A stretch of DNA of 64,000 nt from Isoetes taiwanensis (Eukaryota; Streptophyta; Lycopodiopsida; Isoetales; Isoetaceae): NCBI GenBank assembly GCA_021234155.1, contig JAJEKV010000039.1, forward strand, positions 1,860,001 to 1,924,000, written 5' to 3'. Below are positions 23,590 to 35,158 of this stretch, one piece after another; position 1 is the stretch's first letter; each line of letters opens with the position of its first letter. The notes below the pieces were generated by a model. It had not been told where the DNA came from and did no database searches. It saw only the letters and a list, made by a program, of their open reading frames with translations. The translations under genes were made by a program, and so were the position numbers.

Positions 23590-23613
23590 AATTGGGAAAA
23601 TTTTTTCCCAATT
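23590..23613 (+). repeat. PBS-proximal stem-loop in element C leader
   Basis: AATTGGGAAAA and TTTTCCCAATT are perfect reverse complements with a 2-base loop, about 100 bases after the PBS. The preceding AACCTCGAAAA is shared with E, where the stem is GGGAG...CTCCC (59302-59321). Confidence 0.7.
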
Positions 23614-23696
23614 GTAGTGCAGCAATAGGTTAATGCTAAGAGTAGTGATAAGTTTTAGCAAAAACCCAACCTAAAATGGCCAAAAAGAGGTGACCC

Positions 23697-25035
23697 CTCA
23701 CAGAGTGCGCCCAGACCAATTCGGTTTGCAAACCGATTCGACCCTGGCGCACTGTGTGAGTGGTAGACCCATGTTGACCTAGTTAGATGTATAATTTAGC
23801 TAAACTAATGGTGCAGTTCAGCTTATCTCCTTGATCCTAGCTAGTTTTGCATGTTATAACACTAAGAAACTCCATGTAAATTGAAAATTGGACCCCAAAA
23901 AGAGGTGACCCCTCACAGAGTGCGCCCAGACCCATTTGGTTTGCAAACCAATTCGACCCTGGCGCACTGTGTGAGTGGTCAAAACTTTGAACCTTCGTAA
24001 CTTGAGTTATACAGCTCCAAATCGCCTGAAATTTGTTGCGTTAGGACCATTAAAGAGTCTAGAATCCATTTATGACCTCAAATTAGGCTAAAACTATTAT
24101 AATCCTCCTCAAAATGACCAAAATAGATCAAACCCTAAATTTTGTCTCCCAAACTACAGTAAATAGCTTTTAAGGTACAAGGCTAGAGCCACAGAAGGGC
24201 AAGGAGCACGACTTTTGAAGACATTGAAGACCCAGGCGACCCAAGAGAGGAAGCACTATGGCAAATACCTCTACAAACGAAGCGGCAAAGACTGAGGGCA
24301 CAACCGACCTATCAACAATCTTCATCGAATGGAAGACATAACGTTAATCATCAAGATGAAGAACCTTCTCGACTATCAGGAACTCGGGTGCAACATCCAC
24401 GAGCTCTCAGCAGAAAGAAGATTGCTAGTTTATTGTAAATATAAATTTATGTTTTGATCATGTTAATCTGTTAAATCAGGTGTAAGTAGAATGTGTTACT
24501 AAGTTCGCAGGTTGGAATTAACAAAATTGGAGCAAAACTCAAGTGTTTTTGGCCCCACCCCTCACAGAGTGCGCCTGTGCCACTTAGGATTATATTCCTA
24601 ATCGCCTCTCACAAGACCGTGTGAGTGGTCGAGCAATCGATCTATGCCAAAACTTGTCCAAATGCGTAAAGTAAGCACACCATTCGACTCACTCACCATA
24701 ATTAGTAGGATTTGAACCCTAGTTTGTAGAAATTGCCCAACCCTAACTCACATGGAGCCCCACCCTCGCAGAGCGCCTGCACCAACCCGGGTTTGCAAAC
24801 CGATTCGACCTGGCGACCGCGTGTGAGTGGTCGACCCCAAATCTGGGCCAAAACTTATCCAAATGAAGCAAGTAAGGGCTCAATCCGACCTATCTCGACG
24901 AGATATGCAGGATTTCACCCTTAGTTTGCATGTTTGGCATCATCCTCGATCCAAACAGGGCCCCACCCCTCACAGAGTGCGCCCAGGCCACTTAGGATCA
25001 TATTCCTAATCGCCTCTCACAAGACTTTGTGTGAG
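23697..25035 (+). repeat. Array of five long nested hairpins in element C leader
   Basis: Copies lie at 23697-23760, 23912-23975, 24561-24625, 24765-24827 and 24969-25035. Each has outer arms CTCACAGAGTGCGCC / GGCGCACTGTGTGAG, followed by GTGG, and an inner stem. The inner stem is CGGTTTGCAAACCG in copy 1, TGGTTTGCAAACCA in copy 2 (a paired C-G to T-A change) and a different one, TAGGA...TCCTA, in copies 3 and 5. Spacers between copies are unrelated AT-rich sequence of 85-590 bases, so this is not a simple tandem repeat. Confidence 0.88.
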
Positions 25036-25213
25036 TGGTCACACCAAAATTGCCCCAATTTGTCCACACTTTCCCCAAATTAGATAGAATTTGTTGCAAT
25101 AGGATCTTTAGAATGTACTCTTTAGCTTGATTAGCTTGTCTTGTGCTTAGCAATACCTTAGAATCCTAGATTTTCCTTTATCCAAAATTTTTTCTAAAAT
25201 TAGGGTTTTTGCC

Positions 25214-25222
25214 TATAAGTAG
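25214..25222 (+). promoter_or_regulatory. TATA-like site upstream of the element C short ORF
   Basis: TATAAGTAG lies about 118 bases before the ATG at 25332. Element E has TATAAAAAG at the matching place (61656-61664), 118 bases before its ATG. An internal promoter is possible. Confidence 0.45.
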
Positions 25223-25331
25223 ACCACAACCCTCATTTGCATCCTACACCTTTGCTCCTCGCTCCAAGCCGATTTTTCAGCTCCAAGAGGCGCTCCTTCA
25301 TCTGTTTGATATCCCCAGCAGCTCTAGCATC

Positions 25332-25810
25332 ATGGCACCCATCAATGCTATTCCCTATTTTACCAGGACATTATGGCTGAGTTCCATGCAAAGATAGGTC
25401 CTTCTCTAGTAGAACTTCCCCCTTGCATAGGATACTTTAGGACAGCCTTAAGATAGACAAATACCTAGAAAATACGGCCAGCCGCTTGCCCAATTATATA
25501 AAGAGTAGCTGTAGCAATTTTTCTATTCCATAGAGCCCAAACCCAGATAGGAGAGCCATCTGCCCAACCCCTAGATCTCGAGCCTATGGCCATGGCAGCA
25601 TGTGAAGAAGAGCAGATGCTTCTCGAGTACGAGGAGGCAAAGCAGCAGGAAGATGAAGGATGTGGGTCGGGCAGAGAGGACATCAGTGACGTCGACCCGG
25701 CACAAGAAAGACACCAAGCGGAGCAGGAACTTCAAAGCTTTGAAGAGGGGCTGAGAACCACGCAGACAACTCCATCACTTGGGCTAGGCATCACAAGCTT
25801 AACCCCGTAA
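25332..25810 (+). pseudogene. Element C short ORF remnant related to an ORF of element E
   Basis: Starts MAPINA at 25332, like MAPTNF of E at 61774, after a shared GATTTTTCAGCTCC leader. Frame breaks follow quickly. A third frame reads ...IGEPSAQPLDLEP (about 25545-25585), matching GEPLIQPLDLAP of E, then an acidic, Glu/Gln-rich stretch (25586-25810, EEEQMLLEYEEAKQQEDEG). No known domain. It is in the place where gag would be, but shows no gag core or zinc knuckle. Confidence 0.5.
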
Positions 25811-27610
25811 TCATCCAAGGAACCGCACGAGCGCAGACGACATCAAGAACCCCCTCCTCCCGAGTGCGAGGGGACGGGGCTACAGGATAAACGAGCTCCT
25901 ACATCTCCTACGTCAACAACTGGACCTCGGTGACTTCATCGACCAGGAAACGCAGGAATTTCACATCAGCATAAGGGAGGCTCGGGCGCATTAATCGCCG
26001 ACATCGACGGACATAGAAGCCTACACCGCATCAGTGCGGATGATGGCACAACAGAGTTACCCACGAGGAGTTCATAGCGATCCACGATTAATTTGGATGG
26101 AAATCGAGGGAAAACAACGAAAGTGCGCTCCTACCAAAGCACCTCGGCAAAGAGCACCGGTCGAACGGGATAGAGGCAGTATCAACGTAACATCTCCTAA
26201 GTTCATGTTCGGCGACTACAGGGAGATGATAGCATTACCGATGGACGAATAACCCGGAAGACATGGGGCTACAATCAGAACCAGAGAGGAGGCGGGGGAG
26301 GCAGAGCACGACAAATGACGAAGGAGCCGACCTAGCCAACAACCACAGACCACTCAAACGCAACGCAAAAGAGTGATGGCATGTGCAATGGAGATGACAA
26401 CAATTCCAGGCATAGGGGAAGCATCTCACAACGAAGATTCAAAGACATGCAACAATGCCCGACTGCAACAACCAAGTGATCGTACTCAAGCGATCAATGC
26501 TACGCATCTCCAAATGACACTCCACATGACAGGTAAACACATTAAGGAGGAGCATTTTCAACTAAAGGGTTCACATCGAGCAACGTTCTCCGCGACTTGG
26601 GATAACGACCTCAAATCACACACGAAGGTCAACTACAGTCGCAACACCTCAAGGAACCCCGGAGTCAAGTAGAACAAGGAAGATGCAGCAAAACCGAAGA
26701 ATCAAACGTGATTGGAGGAGGGAAAATCCTAAAGAAGTATACACAATTAAGCATATGCTCTTCTATAAATTAGAAAAGTGGATGAATTAAAATCCCAGTA
26801 TAATTATATATATATGTCTATCATAAATATCGGGAGCTAACACATAGTACAAAATTAGGATCACGTTTTAGGGTTTAGTGTTTGCATCAAGAAACTCCAT
26901 CGCTTCGACTGCCAAAGGATGAAGTAAAGAACCACATGTATAGCCAAGAGCAAGTGCTCAAATGGAAGAGCAAATATAGGAGAGAGACGACCAGAGCTCA
27001 AGCCAAGCTTCAACTCCAGACACTTCGAGAAGCGGCCTCAAGTAGAAGATCGCTCGTCCAGCACAATGTCAAGATGAGAGATAACGCCAGTCATGTCAAG
27101 ATCTTTAGCGCCGCACCATCTAGGTTTTGCACGACGACATCTTCGGGATGCAACTCTACCTCTTGTAGCAAAGAAAGAACACTAACGCACACGAGTGTCC
27201 TCAACAACAGAAGGAGGAACGAACACACATCTTCAGAAACTACGACAACGACCTCAAGCCAATAGACGTCGAGGAATTCCTTGGGACAACTCGACATCAA
27301 CGAGCCAACTAAGGAGGCAACCTTCGACGACCATAATTCTACCTTGTATGGTGATGTTTGTAACATGCACACCAGATGGAGATACACTTAAGAAAGGTGC
27401 CATAACATTGGGTTATGTCTATGCTCATTCAACAACTAGGTGATGGCTTCGTCAAGTACTCCTACCAACAATTAGAAGACAAGAAGCCCAACTTATCTCC
27501 GACACGAGGGACCTCAATGCCCAAGATAGAAGCATTCGACACCTTAACGACAAGGACAGCAACCAAAGCACCTTCGACAAAAAGAGAGTTCAAGACATTA
27601 GCCGGGCTAT
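25811..27610 (+). other. Element C interior, no recognised gene
   Basis: GC-moderate sequence rich in GA and CAAC words with only short open frames (26034-26252, 26373-26672, 26882-27265, 27195-27443, 27415-27627) that show no family. It may be a decayed polyprotein or never coding. Confidence 0.5.
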
Positions 27611-28164
27611 CATTAGAGGAAAAATGAGATCACATTTTGTCCCATTAAGGGATGCTTAAAATGCCATGTCAGATTTTTAAACTGTCCAATAAGAGAAGAG
27701 CTCCAGTATATCTCATTCCAGTATTATGTGGCAGCCTATAATTAATGCAGCTGCAACTAACTTCTATAGTATCATTTTTTCATTATAACTTTTGATCCAG
27801 AACTCCGATTCAAAAACTTTTTGTAGCAATGAGTTCGTCTTCACAAGATCTATCTAGTGATAACCCTTCATACATCTTTTACTATATAAATATATAAGAA
27901 ATAAGCAAAAAATCATATTTTTTTAAGGTTAACGCATATGATCATATTGAAATACATCATAACCATATATCATTGGAAAGATCTTTTCATTCCGCATCTA
28001 ATGCAACAAACGCCGCAGCATTTTGACAAGTGGATCAAAAGTTATGGGGGGAAAACAACATCAATGAAGTTGTTGGCGCTGCATTAATTGCAGTTAATAG
28101 AGGGTAGCCATTCCATTGGAGGATTCTTATGGGGATGAAATGAGATCTCAAATTTCCTCTAATG
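27611..28164. mobile_element. Insert H: MITE-like element in element C
   Basis: The ends are inverted repeats of about 33 bases: CATTAGAGGAAA..TGAGATC.CATTT..TCCC at 27611 and its complement ending at 28164. Sub-terminal inverted similarity (AATTAATGCAGC) also exists. The interior is AT-rich and non-coding. No clear target duplication. Confidence 0.6.
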
Positions 28165-31100
28165 TCAAGGACACGAGCAGGTCTAGGGCAGAAAGTACTT
28201 CAACTCAAGGGTCAATCTACGCAGATATAAGAGTACATCATCCTCGACAGCAAACCAATCATGGAGAAGAGTCATGAGGCTTTACTCGCCAGGAAGATGC
28301 ACATGTATTGAGGGACAATGGCCATAAACCAGAAGACGAAGGAGTGCTAGTACTTCCACGAGCTCCTTAGATGCAACATGAGGTCCAAAACTGTGGAGCG
28401 TGATCAAGTGCAACTAGAAGGCAAAGATAGTTAACGAAGATCGTGATAACGTCTAAGTCATCACATTGAGGAGATCAAACAGTGCGATGAGAAGCTCGAT
28501 GGAGAAGCGAATAATAGGAGAACCGAGCCAAAGAATCGACGAATCAGCTAGAACCTCACAAAGCTACGACAACTTCGCATGCAACCGTGAACCCAAGGAT
28601 CGACAATTCAAAGGCAACCGATGAAGAGAACAACTCCTTAATTACGAAGTCTAGCCAAAGGGATTGTGCACAACTTCAAGAGGCCTCCAAAGATCTTCGA
28701 GGCGTTGTGAAGGGGAAGCAATTATTGCCCAAGAACAACATTAAGAAGTAGACCGGAACGCCAAGCATCAAGCGACCATCACATCCTTAGTTAGCATGTG
28801 AAGCGTAGCAAGTTGTGCCGCACCCGGATGCATTTACATTGGAGAGCTCAAAAATATCAAAGAGTCTACCAATCGAAAGCACGAAGCTGACATATAAATA
28901 GGAGGATATAGATCTTCAACACCAGCGCACTAGGAGGAACATCGACAACAACGCCATGGAGTACGTGTGCACCTCGAGGGGAGACACCAAAGGAGCCTAA
29001 TAGCTTTAATAGTATTTGTAATCATAATAGTGTAAGCTATATGACTTGCATGCATATTTCCCTTTGTTATTCCCTCTCTCTCTCAGTATAACAGATCAAA
29101 GAAAAGAGATGCTAGACAATCGGAATGCGTGAAGCGAGCAACATCCTCAACACTTGTCTGTCAACATGCTACAGGACTCGAAGGATGGAGTTGGCACAAC
29201 AATATCGGATCTGGAGGCATCCTTCAGCCGCCAAGATGTTTCTCAATGAAACCACCTTCAGGCTTTTGGGAAGTATCATAGAAGACTTCAAGTGGTCAAC
29301 TACGCCATCAAAACCACCAGCAATGGGAAGCCTCTAATGAAGAAAATTGACCTCTACGTCGAAGAGGAGCCCGAAGTCTCGAGCAACTCGAAATAATGTT
29401 ACCAAGAAGGCAACGAGTGGATGAGATCATATAGGCGAGTATGATAGGCTTATGGATGATGACATCCATAATGGGAATGGAAGGCATTTCCAGTTTTTCT
29501 CAGGGATTGCCCCAAGTTGAACTAAGCATCAATGAGTGGGAAGGAAATGCATAGGAGTAACTAAAATTATACATGATTGTTAACAGACATCCAACATATT
29601 GAAACCACTTGGTGAGATTGATCACCTCGCTAAGAAGGAATCATTACTAGGACAATTGTTGACCATGTATAAAGCTAGTACCTCCAAGGAATAATCCAAT
29701 CGAATGAAAAGAAGTAATCTAACAAGTCCGGCCAACTTGTTATGATGACATCAATTCAATTGATAGGAATATTCCAAGAGAGTAAATAACTAAGAAAAGG
29801 GGGATATTTAGAATATAAAATTGAATAATACATGAAAGGTATATCTAAAAATAAGAAGTATATTAATCACATAGTCTTTTGAGGCACAAAGAAATGGTCA
29901 TGATAATAAAACATTGTAATTTAGAATTGTTCTACATAATTCAATAACTCATCGCTAGGGATAGATGTGTTAAACATGATGGTTGCATCCATCATAGATG
30001 ATTAAATATGTTAGCTAAGGCTAGTAAATTAATGTGTTAGATAAGAAGCATATAACCTCTTAAGGTAAGTAGAATAGCTAAGATGTTCTGACAACATCAA
30101 TTAAGGGGATAGGATACATTGAGGTGTAGGACCACTTTCTTATGAAGAAAGTGGGGGGGCTCAATCTTAGGACTGAACCTACCTACATCTTAGGGGTTGA
30201 ATCGCCATAAAATTAGTAGACCCTTAGAATAGACTTCCTTGCGCAAGTAGCAAAAGCACATGGAGCGTAAGATAGATAGATGCTTAATGTCTATGTGTCC
30301 TTCAGCATGCAAGATTGACGCGGTAGCCAACTGCACCAAAGCGGGGGAGCGAATCAATGGAAGCAATGGAACGGCCAAGTCGTCTCCAAATTAGTCGACA
30401 CCGGCTCAATGGGGAGATGTATTCTAGCCTTAGCGGGTGCGACAACTAAGGTGGGGAGAGGCTTTGCATAAATTTCTTACGCCATGATCTATTGTTTGCA
30501 TTCGCATCTAGGAATGAGCTAGTAGCCTAGCTCTTAATTAAATTATTCAGGGTTGTCAACCCCATATAGCTACATAAATTATATAATCTTAAATATGTTA
30601 TCATGCAGGGCATCGATAGCACTCCATGATGGCATGTATCATAAGCTTTAATGCCTTGTTGATAAATTATATGTTCATAATAGCTGCATAGATAGTTTAT
30701 CTTGTGTAGATATCTCAGTATCGAGATAAAGTAAGATAATAATTACATAAAATCTTAGTTAAACCTTCGCAAGGATGTAATTCCTTCCAAAGGCATTTAA
30801 GTAACTTTCATAGGATCTTGACAAATATAATAAGAATTTGTCTGTCTTTCCATAAGTATAGCAAATATAAAGTATATACATGTAAGGTTGATACATCACC
30901 AACCAAGTAGCGAGCGAGAGTCATACGCTCAACACTTGGATCCGATGATATAAATCCTAGCCATATGATAAACAATTAAAATACGTTTCAAACTAAGTAT
31001 GGCATCGATAATCGTATGATGACATATCTTAAAGGTAAAAGTTATCATATAATAGTTAGTTAAATATAATACTATTGGAAGCAATATATCCAATACTACT

Positions 31101-32685
31101 ATAATGCTAATATAAGAATATTACCGTAAGGTAATTAATATAATTGCATGCATTAGGGAAGTCCAGCAGGATCATGCAGGGGTCCAAGACTGTAATGTTT
31201 ATTTAAGACGTTAACGGATGCTAGCCGGCGGCAACAGCTTGGTGGAGGAAGTACAAAGATATCCTCTAGCAAAGCAAGAGGTCGAGAAGAGCATAGCGAC
31301 AAGCTCGTGATCGACAATTGCATAGATGAAGCTCAGATCGGGCGGTTAGGCTGAAGCTCAGATCGGCGACATAAAGATCACCTGAAGCTCAGATCGACAA
31401 TTGCAAGAAGCTTGCTCCAAGGTGGGCTGGACAATTCAGATAACCAAAAGAGTAGGTAACCAATCCTATAAGTTGGACCCGCCAAAGACACTTAAAGATC
31501 CATACCGTTTTCCGTAAGTCTCCTAAAGAAACACATTCCTAATCCGAGGAAGTAATGGAGAGACCAAAGTTACCTGGAAACAATGGGCTTATCACCTTGA
31601 GATTGTTCGCAGGTTCTTCTTGTCGATCCTATAAGAAGACAAGAAGATCTCAATCCTCCAATACCCAGTGAAAGAGACACTTACAAGTGGAAGACGCTAC
31701 GTGGGCACTACAAATAGATCTTGAGAAGCAGTACCCGCAACTCATGGAGCAATGCAATGGTCGGCTCGTCACCGAAGTAATCGACATCGACACCCAAGAA
31801 ATCGGCTCAGGCATGTCGATTTGGGTTTAGATTAAATTTCATGTATAGCTAAGATTAATCTACGCATGCAGCCTATGCTAGGTATGGGTTGCATGCGTTG
31901 TTACCGATGATGAGACCACTACGGTGATCTCTAGGACGTGGTGTAATGTCATTGTAGGCATGACCGCGGTTTTGCTTGCACGAGTTGGGAGGTAGATTAG
32001 AAGGTCTACTGTCCCCACGGAAGTAGAGCGACCTCGAGAGATAAGAGGTCATTCAGAATGCATGATAGGAAAAGCACCTCTAGTCAATGCCTCACGGGAG
32101 GGCCCTTCACGCCCCATATATCGGGAAGGACCCTATCTCCCACGTTGGCCAACTCTGGTGTAGGCATGAGTGGCATATAGGCATGATAGGGCTGTCTCCC
32201 GACCATGATGGAAGAAACATAATCTTCCTATCTTGGGAGATATGCCTTGCATCCATATAATTGTATTTAATGGGTGGTTCCCTAACAACCAATATCTATA
32301 ATAATTAAATGTATGCTAGCGTAGTGTGGACCAAGCAGCCAATAGGGGAGTCTACGGGAGGAAGGTCACACTGCAAAGACTTGCAACACATAATTTTGTC
32401 ACGATGTGTTGTAAGGAAACGATGTGGAACCTTAAGTAGGAAATTTTGGAACTATGTTAATAATAATAATGGTGTAAGCTATAAAATTTTGTGAATAATA
32501 ATAGATGATAAAGTAAGAGGGTGAAAGACTCCCTTACCATAGTATGATATTAAACAAGGATGTGTTATAGAAATTAAAACTTAAATATTACCTTGGGGTA
32601 ATTTTGCTATACATCCTATGTGTATTAAATGTGATTGCAGGGTTTCCAAGGTGGGGAGACGCGTGATGCTGAGGACAGCATCAAG
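28165..32685 (+). other. Element C interior, no recognised gene
   Basis: About 4.5 kb without a recognisable protein on either strand. The longest open frame (29125-29337) is unrecognised. From about 29,750 to 31,150 the sequence is AT-rich. A plus-strand stretch at 31290-31400 repeats GAAGCTCAGATCG three times. Confidence 0.55.
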
Positions 32686-32687
32686 TC

Positions 32688-32700
32688 AAGGTGGGGAGAA
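32688..32700 (+). promoter_or_regulatory. Element C polypurine tract
   Basis: AAGGTGGGGAGAA directly precedes the 3' LTR. A near copy, CCAAGGTGGGGAGAC, lies about 40 bases upstream (32646-32660). Confidence 0.85.
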
Positions 32701-34289
32701 TGTGACGTTCCAACATAATATACGCCCCGAATACGTATATTATACTGCCACGTCACCCGTACATGTCACGGATGACATGTACTTGCGAGACATATAGGGT
32801 TGCACCTAGGGGGCAACATTGAATGTTGTGCATGTTAAATAAACATACACAATTAATAACCCCATGGACCCCATTGCCAAATGGCTAAATCCCATTTGGC
32901 CAATATCTAACCTAACCCTAAGGGTTTCTATAAAAGGGCTTTCCCCTTAAACCCTAAACCTTTCTTCTCTTTGCATTTTAGGGTTTTTCCTAGAGCTCCT
33001 TTCCTCTCTCGAGTTCAGGGTTCTCTTGAGCCATTTCGGCCAAGTATGGACTTCAATCCGCATTGCTGAGCTCCGGAAAGCCGGATTTGCACAACAGATT
33101 ATCGATTAGCAGCCATCTTCAGCAAGATCAGGAGCATGGACGCCTTCCGAGGGGGGAGCGGGTCAAGGAGCAGGTATCTAGTTGTTCTCACAGCAAAGCC
33201 GTCTTTGGGCAAGGCAATAGGCTGGTTTAGTATGTTAGATCAACTCTAGAGGTCTTATAGATCCCGAGATCATAAGCCCTAACTAAGGAACCTAACTCGT
33301 TGTTTAGGTAGATAGATTAGATGATATTCTCTATTTCAGGTTCGTGATGTTGTATGTATTTCACTCTGGATCTCCATGTATTGGGAAGGGGGTAGAGACC
33401 TAAAAGCCGGTAGCAGATGATCCTAGGTAGCACCACTAGTTCCCAATTATATGCGGCCCGTGCACAGGAGCCCACCTGGCTGTGGGTGAAGGGGCTAGGC
33501 CGGTTGATAAGGAGGAACTTGTCTCATCACGGACTGACCCCTCTGGTAGTAAGGCCTATCGGGGGTCTCTGCAGGCTAGGCTTAATGGCTTGTCACGCTG
33601 CGTGTGGGCAAGGCATGAGCTCGACACTGTGGGGTGGTGGATATGACCTTCCGGTGAGTTCAAGTCGAATCACGGGCAAAGGGCCCTCTAGCCTGTGATG
33701 AGCATGGATGCCTCTGGAGGAGAGGCAACTCTCTTCCTGCCTCATCGGGGCTGGGGAGATGCAACCCAGTAGTAGTAGCCCCTCTGGCTATTCACCCGGC
33801 AGGCTACGGTCAAGTCCCAACACTTTTCAGCCTACTCTGCAAAGTGTGCACGGGAGGGGCGGATGGAGTGGACTACCCTAAGCCATGTTCTATGCCAGCC
33901 AAATCCATTGCCATGAATTTGGCCCGCAATGAACTCGAGGCCCAAGCCGTCAGCCATACCCCCTTGAGTCTGAGCCTTGGGTAGGATTTCTCCCTTTCTG
34001 TTATTGTTTATGTTGATGTTGTTATCTCTTGTGATGTTTATGATATGTCCACCCTTCGAGGTGGTTGTATTTATGTATACTGTTAGTTTGTGCTCATGTT
34101 TGTTTATTCGCGCTTCCGCAGATAGGTCGACCCGATGGAAGACGTGTGAATGACACATCCATTCTTCCCTTTTGTGGCTCATTCCAATCGGGAGTGGAGT
34201 CGTGGATGGCCCCGCCGCTGTAGCCGCCAGGGGAATGCTCCTCCTTCGGATACGATGTGTGCATCGTATAAGGAGTAGGGGACGTCACA
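32701..34289 (+). repeat. Element C 3' LTR
   Basis: 1,589 bp partner of the 5' LTR. TATA box at 32929-32936. Ends ACGTCACA at 34289, followed by the right target copy GCTGG. Confidence 0.93.
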
Positions 34290-34294
34290 GCTGG

Positions 34295-35158
34295 CGAGGA
34301 TTGGGAGGTGCCCAGCCCTGTTGCTGCCTTGTCTGAGACTGTTGGGAGACATGACGGGAAGTGGAAGGCATGGTTTCAGTGGAGGAAGAGGAGACAGTGA
34401 CTAGGGGAAGTCTGGCGTGAAGGGACAGCCTGTTGGTTTTGATGCTGGGAATGCAGAGATTTCTGAGTGGAGGTGTGAGAAGTGGAAGGGCTCTCCTGAA
34501 CAGGAAAATAATGACAGATGAGTGCCTGAAGATGGCCACCCATTGAAACTTCAGAGACAGAGGAGGGGGTAGCCCGAATGCGGTCGACTTCTTGAATAAG
34601 GCGGTAGAACAACAGCTGTGGCCAATCAAGATGGAGATTGGAGTGGATGGCAGTGATGACGATATTATAAAACGGCTTATTGATATGGGTGTTCTTGATG
34701 GAATACCCAAGCAATTTGCGCCACAGAAACTTCACAAAAGTGTCATGTGACTTGGCAATATTGGTGAGGCGATGTTGGTTGGCTTGATAAACAGGAGCAC
34801 CGAACTGAGTGACGTCCATGTCCTGTAAAGCAGCCCAAGATACAGAAGGTTTTTGCAAAGGAATACGGAATATCTCAGAAATCAAAGGCTGAGTGAGTAA
34901 AATTGTGGTGCCATCGACCACCGTAGCGAATCCTTCCGGGCTGTTGACGATGTGAGCTATGAACTGCTGCAATTGCGCCGGATTTGGGGCCGGGAGCTCC
35001 ATTTGTGAGAATTCGTAAAGCTTGTGGTGTTCCGCTACTTCCCAACTCGGACCAACAAGGGCCTCACGAAAGGTGGGCGTTGAGAAAGACACAGACCCAA
35101 AAAGAGTCGCATCCCTTGGAGCAGAAGCTTGAAGTGTAGGAAATTTGGGTGTAGCCAT
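34295..35158 (-). pseudogene. Element A ORF3, N-terminal part (cut by element C)
   Basis: Starts at the ATG at 35158 (MATPKFPTLQASAPRD), matching the B start at 44646. It has a globular first ~230 residues: FSQMELPAPNPAQLQQFIAH, TTILLTQPLISEIFRIPL, FVKFLWRKLLGYSIKNTHIN, MGGHLQALICHYF. This pattern, with a conserved 'LI.EIFRIPLQ' block, loosely recalls the 'putative plant transposon protein' domain of other plant gypsy elements (inference). A frameshift lies near 34480. The frame is cut at 34290 by element C and resumes at 21880. It sits at the env position, same strand as gag-pol. Confidence 0.7.

Larger units (their letters stand above)
21881..34289 (+). mobile_element. Element C: large non-coding LTR retroelement (LARD-like)
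   Basis: A 12.4-kb element with LTRs at 21881-23478 and 32701-34289, both starting TGTGACGT and ending ACGTCACA, and target-site duplication GCTGG (21876-21880 and 34290-34294). A PBS follows the 5' LTR and a polypurine tract precedes the 3' LTR. The 9.2-kb interior contains no recognisable gag, protease, RT or integrase, so C must depend on another element for movement. Its LTR layout, PBS, leader hairpins and short ORF are shared with element E, its likely relative. It interrupts ORF3 of element A. Confidence 0.92.

Noticed and set aside
23697-25035. CRISPR-like array
   Set aside because: Repeats are long palindromic hairpins with irregular spacers of 85-590 bases in a eukaryotic retroelement, so not CRISPR.
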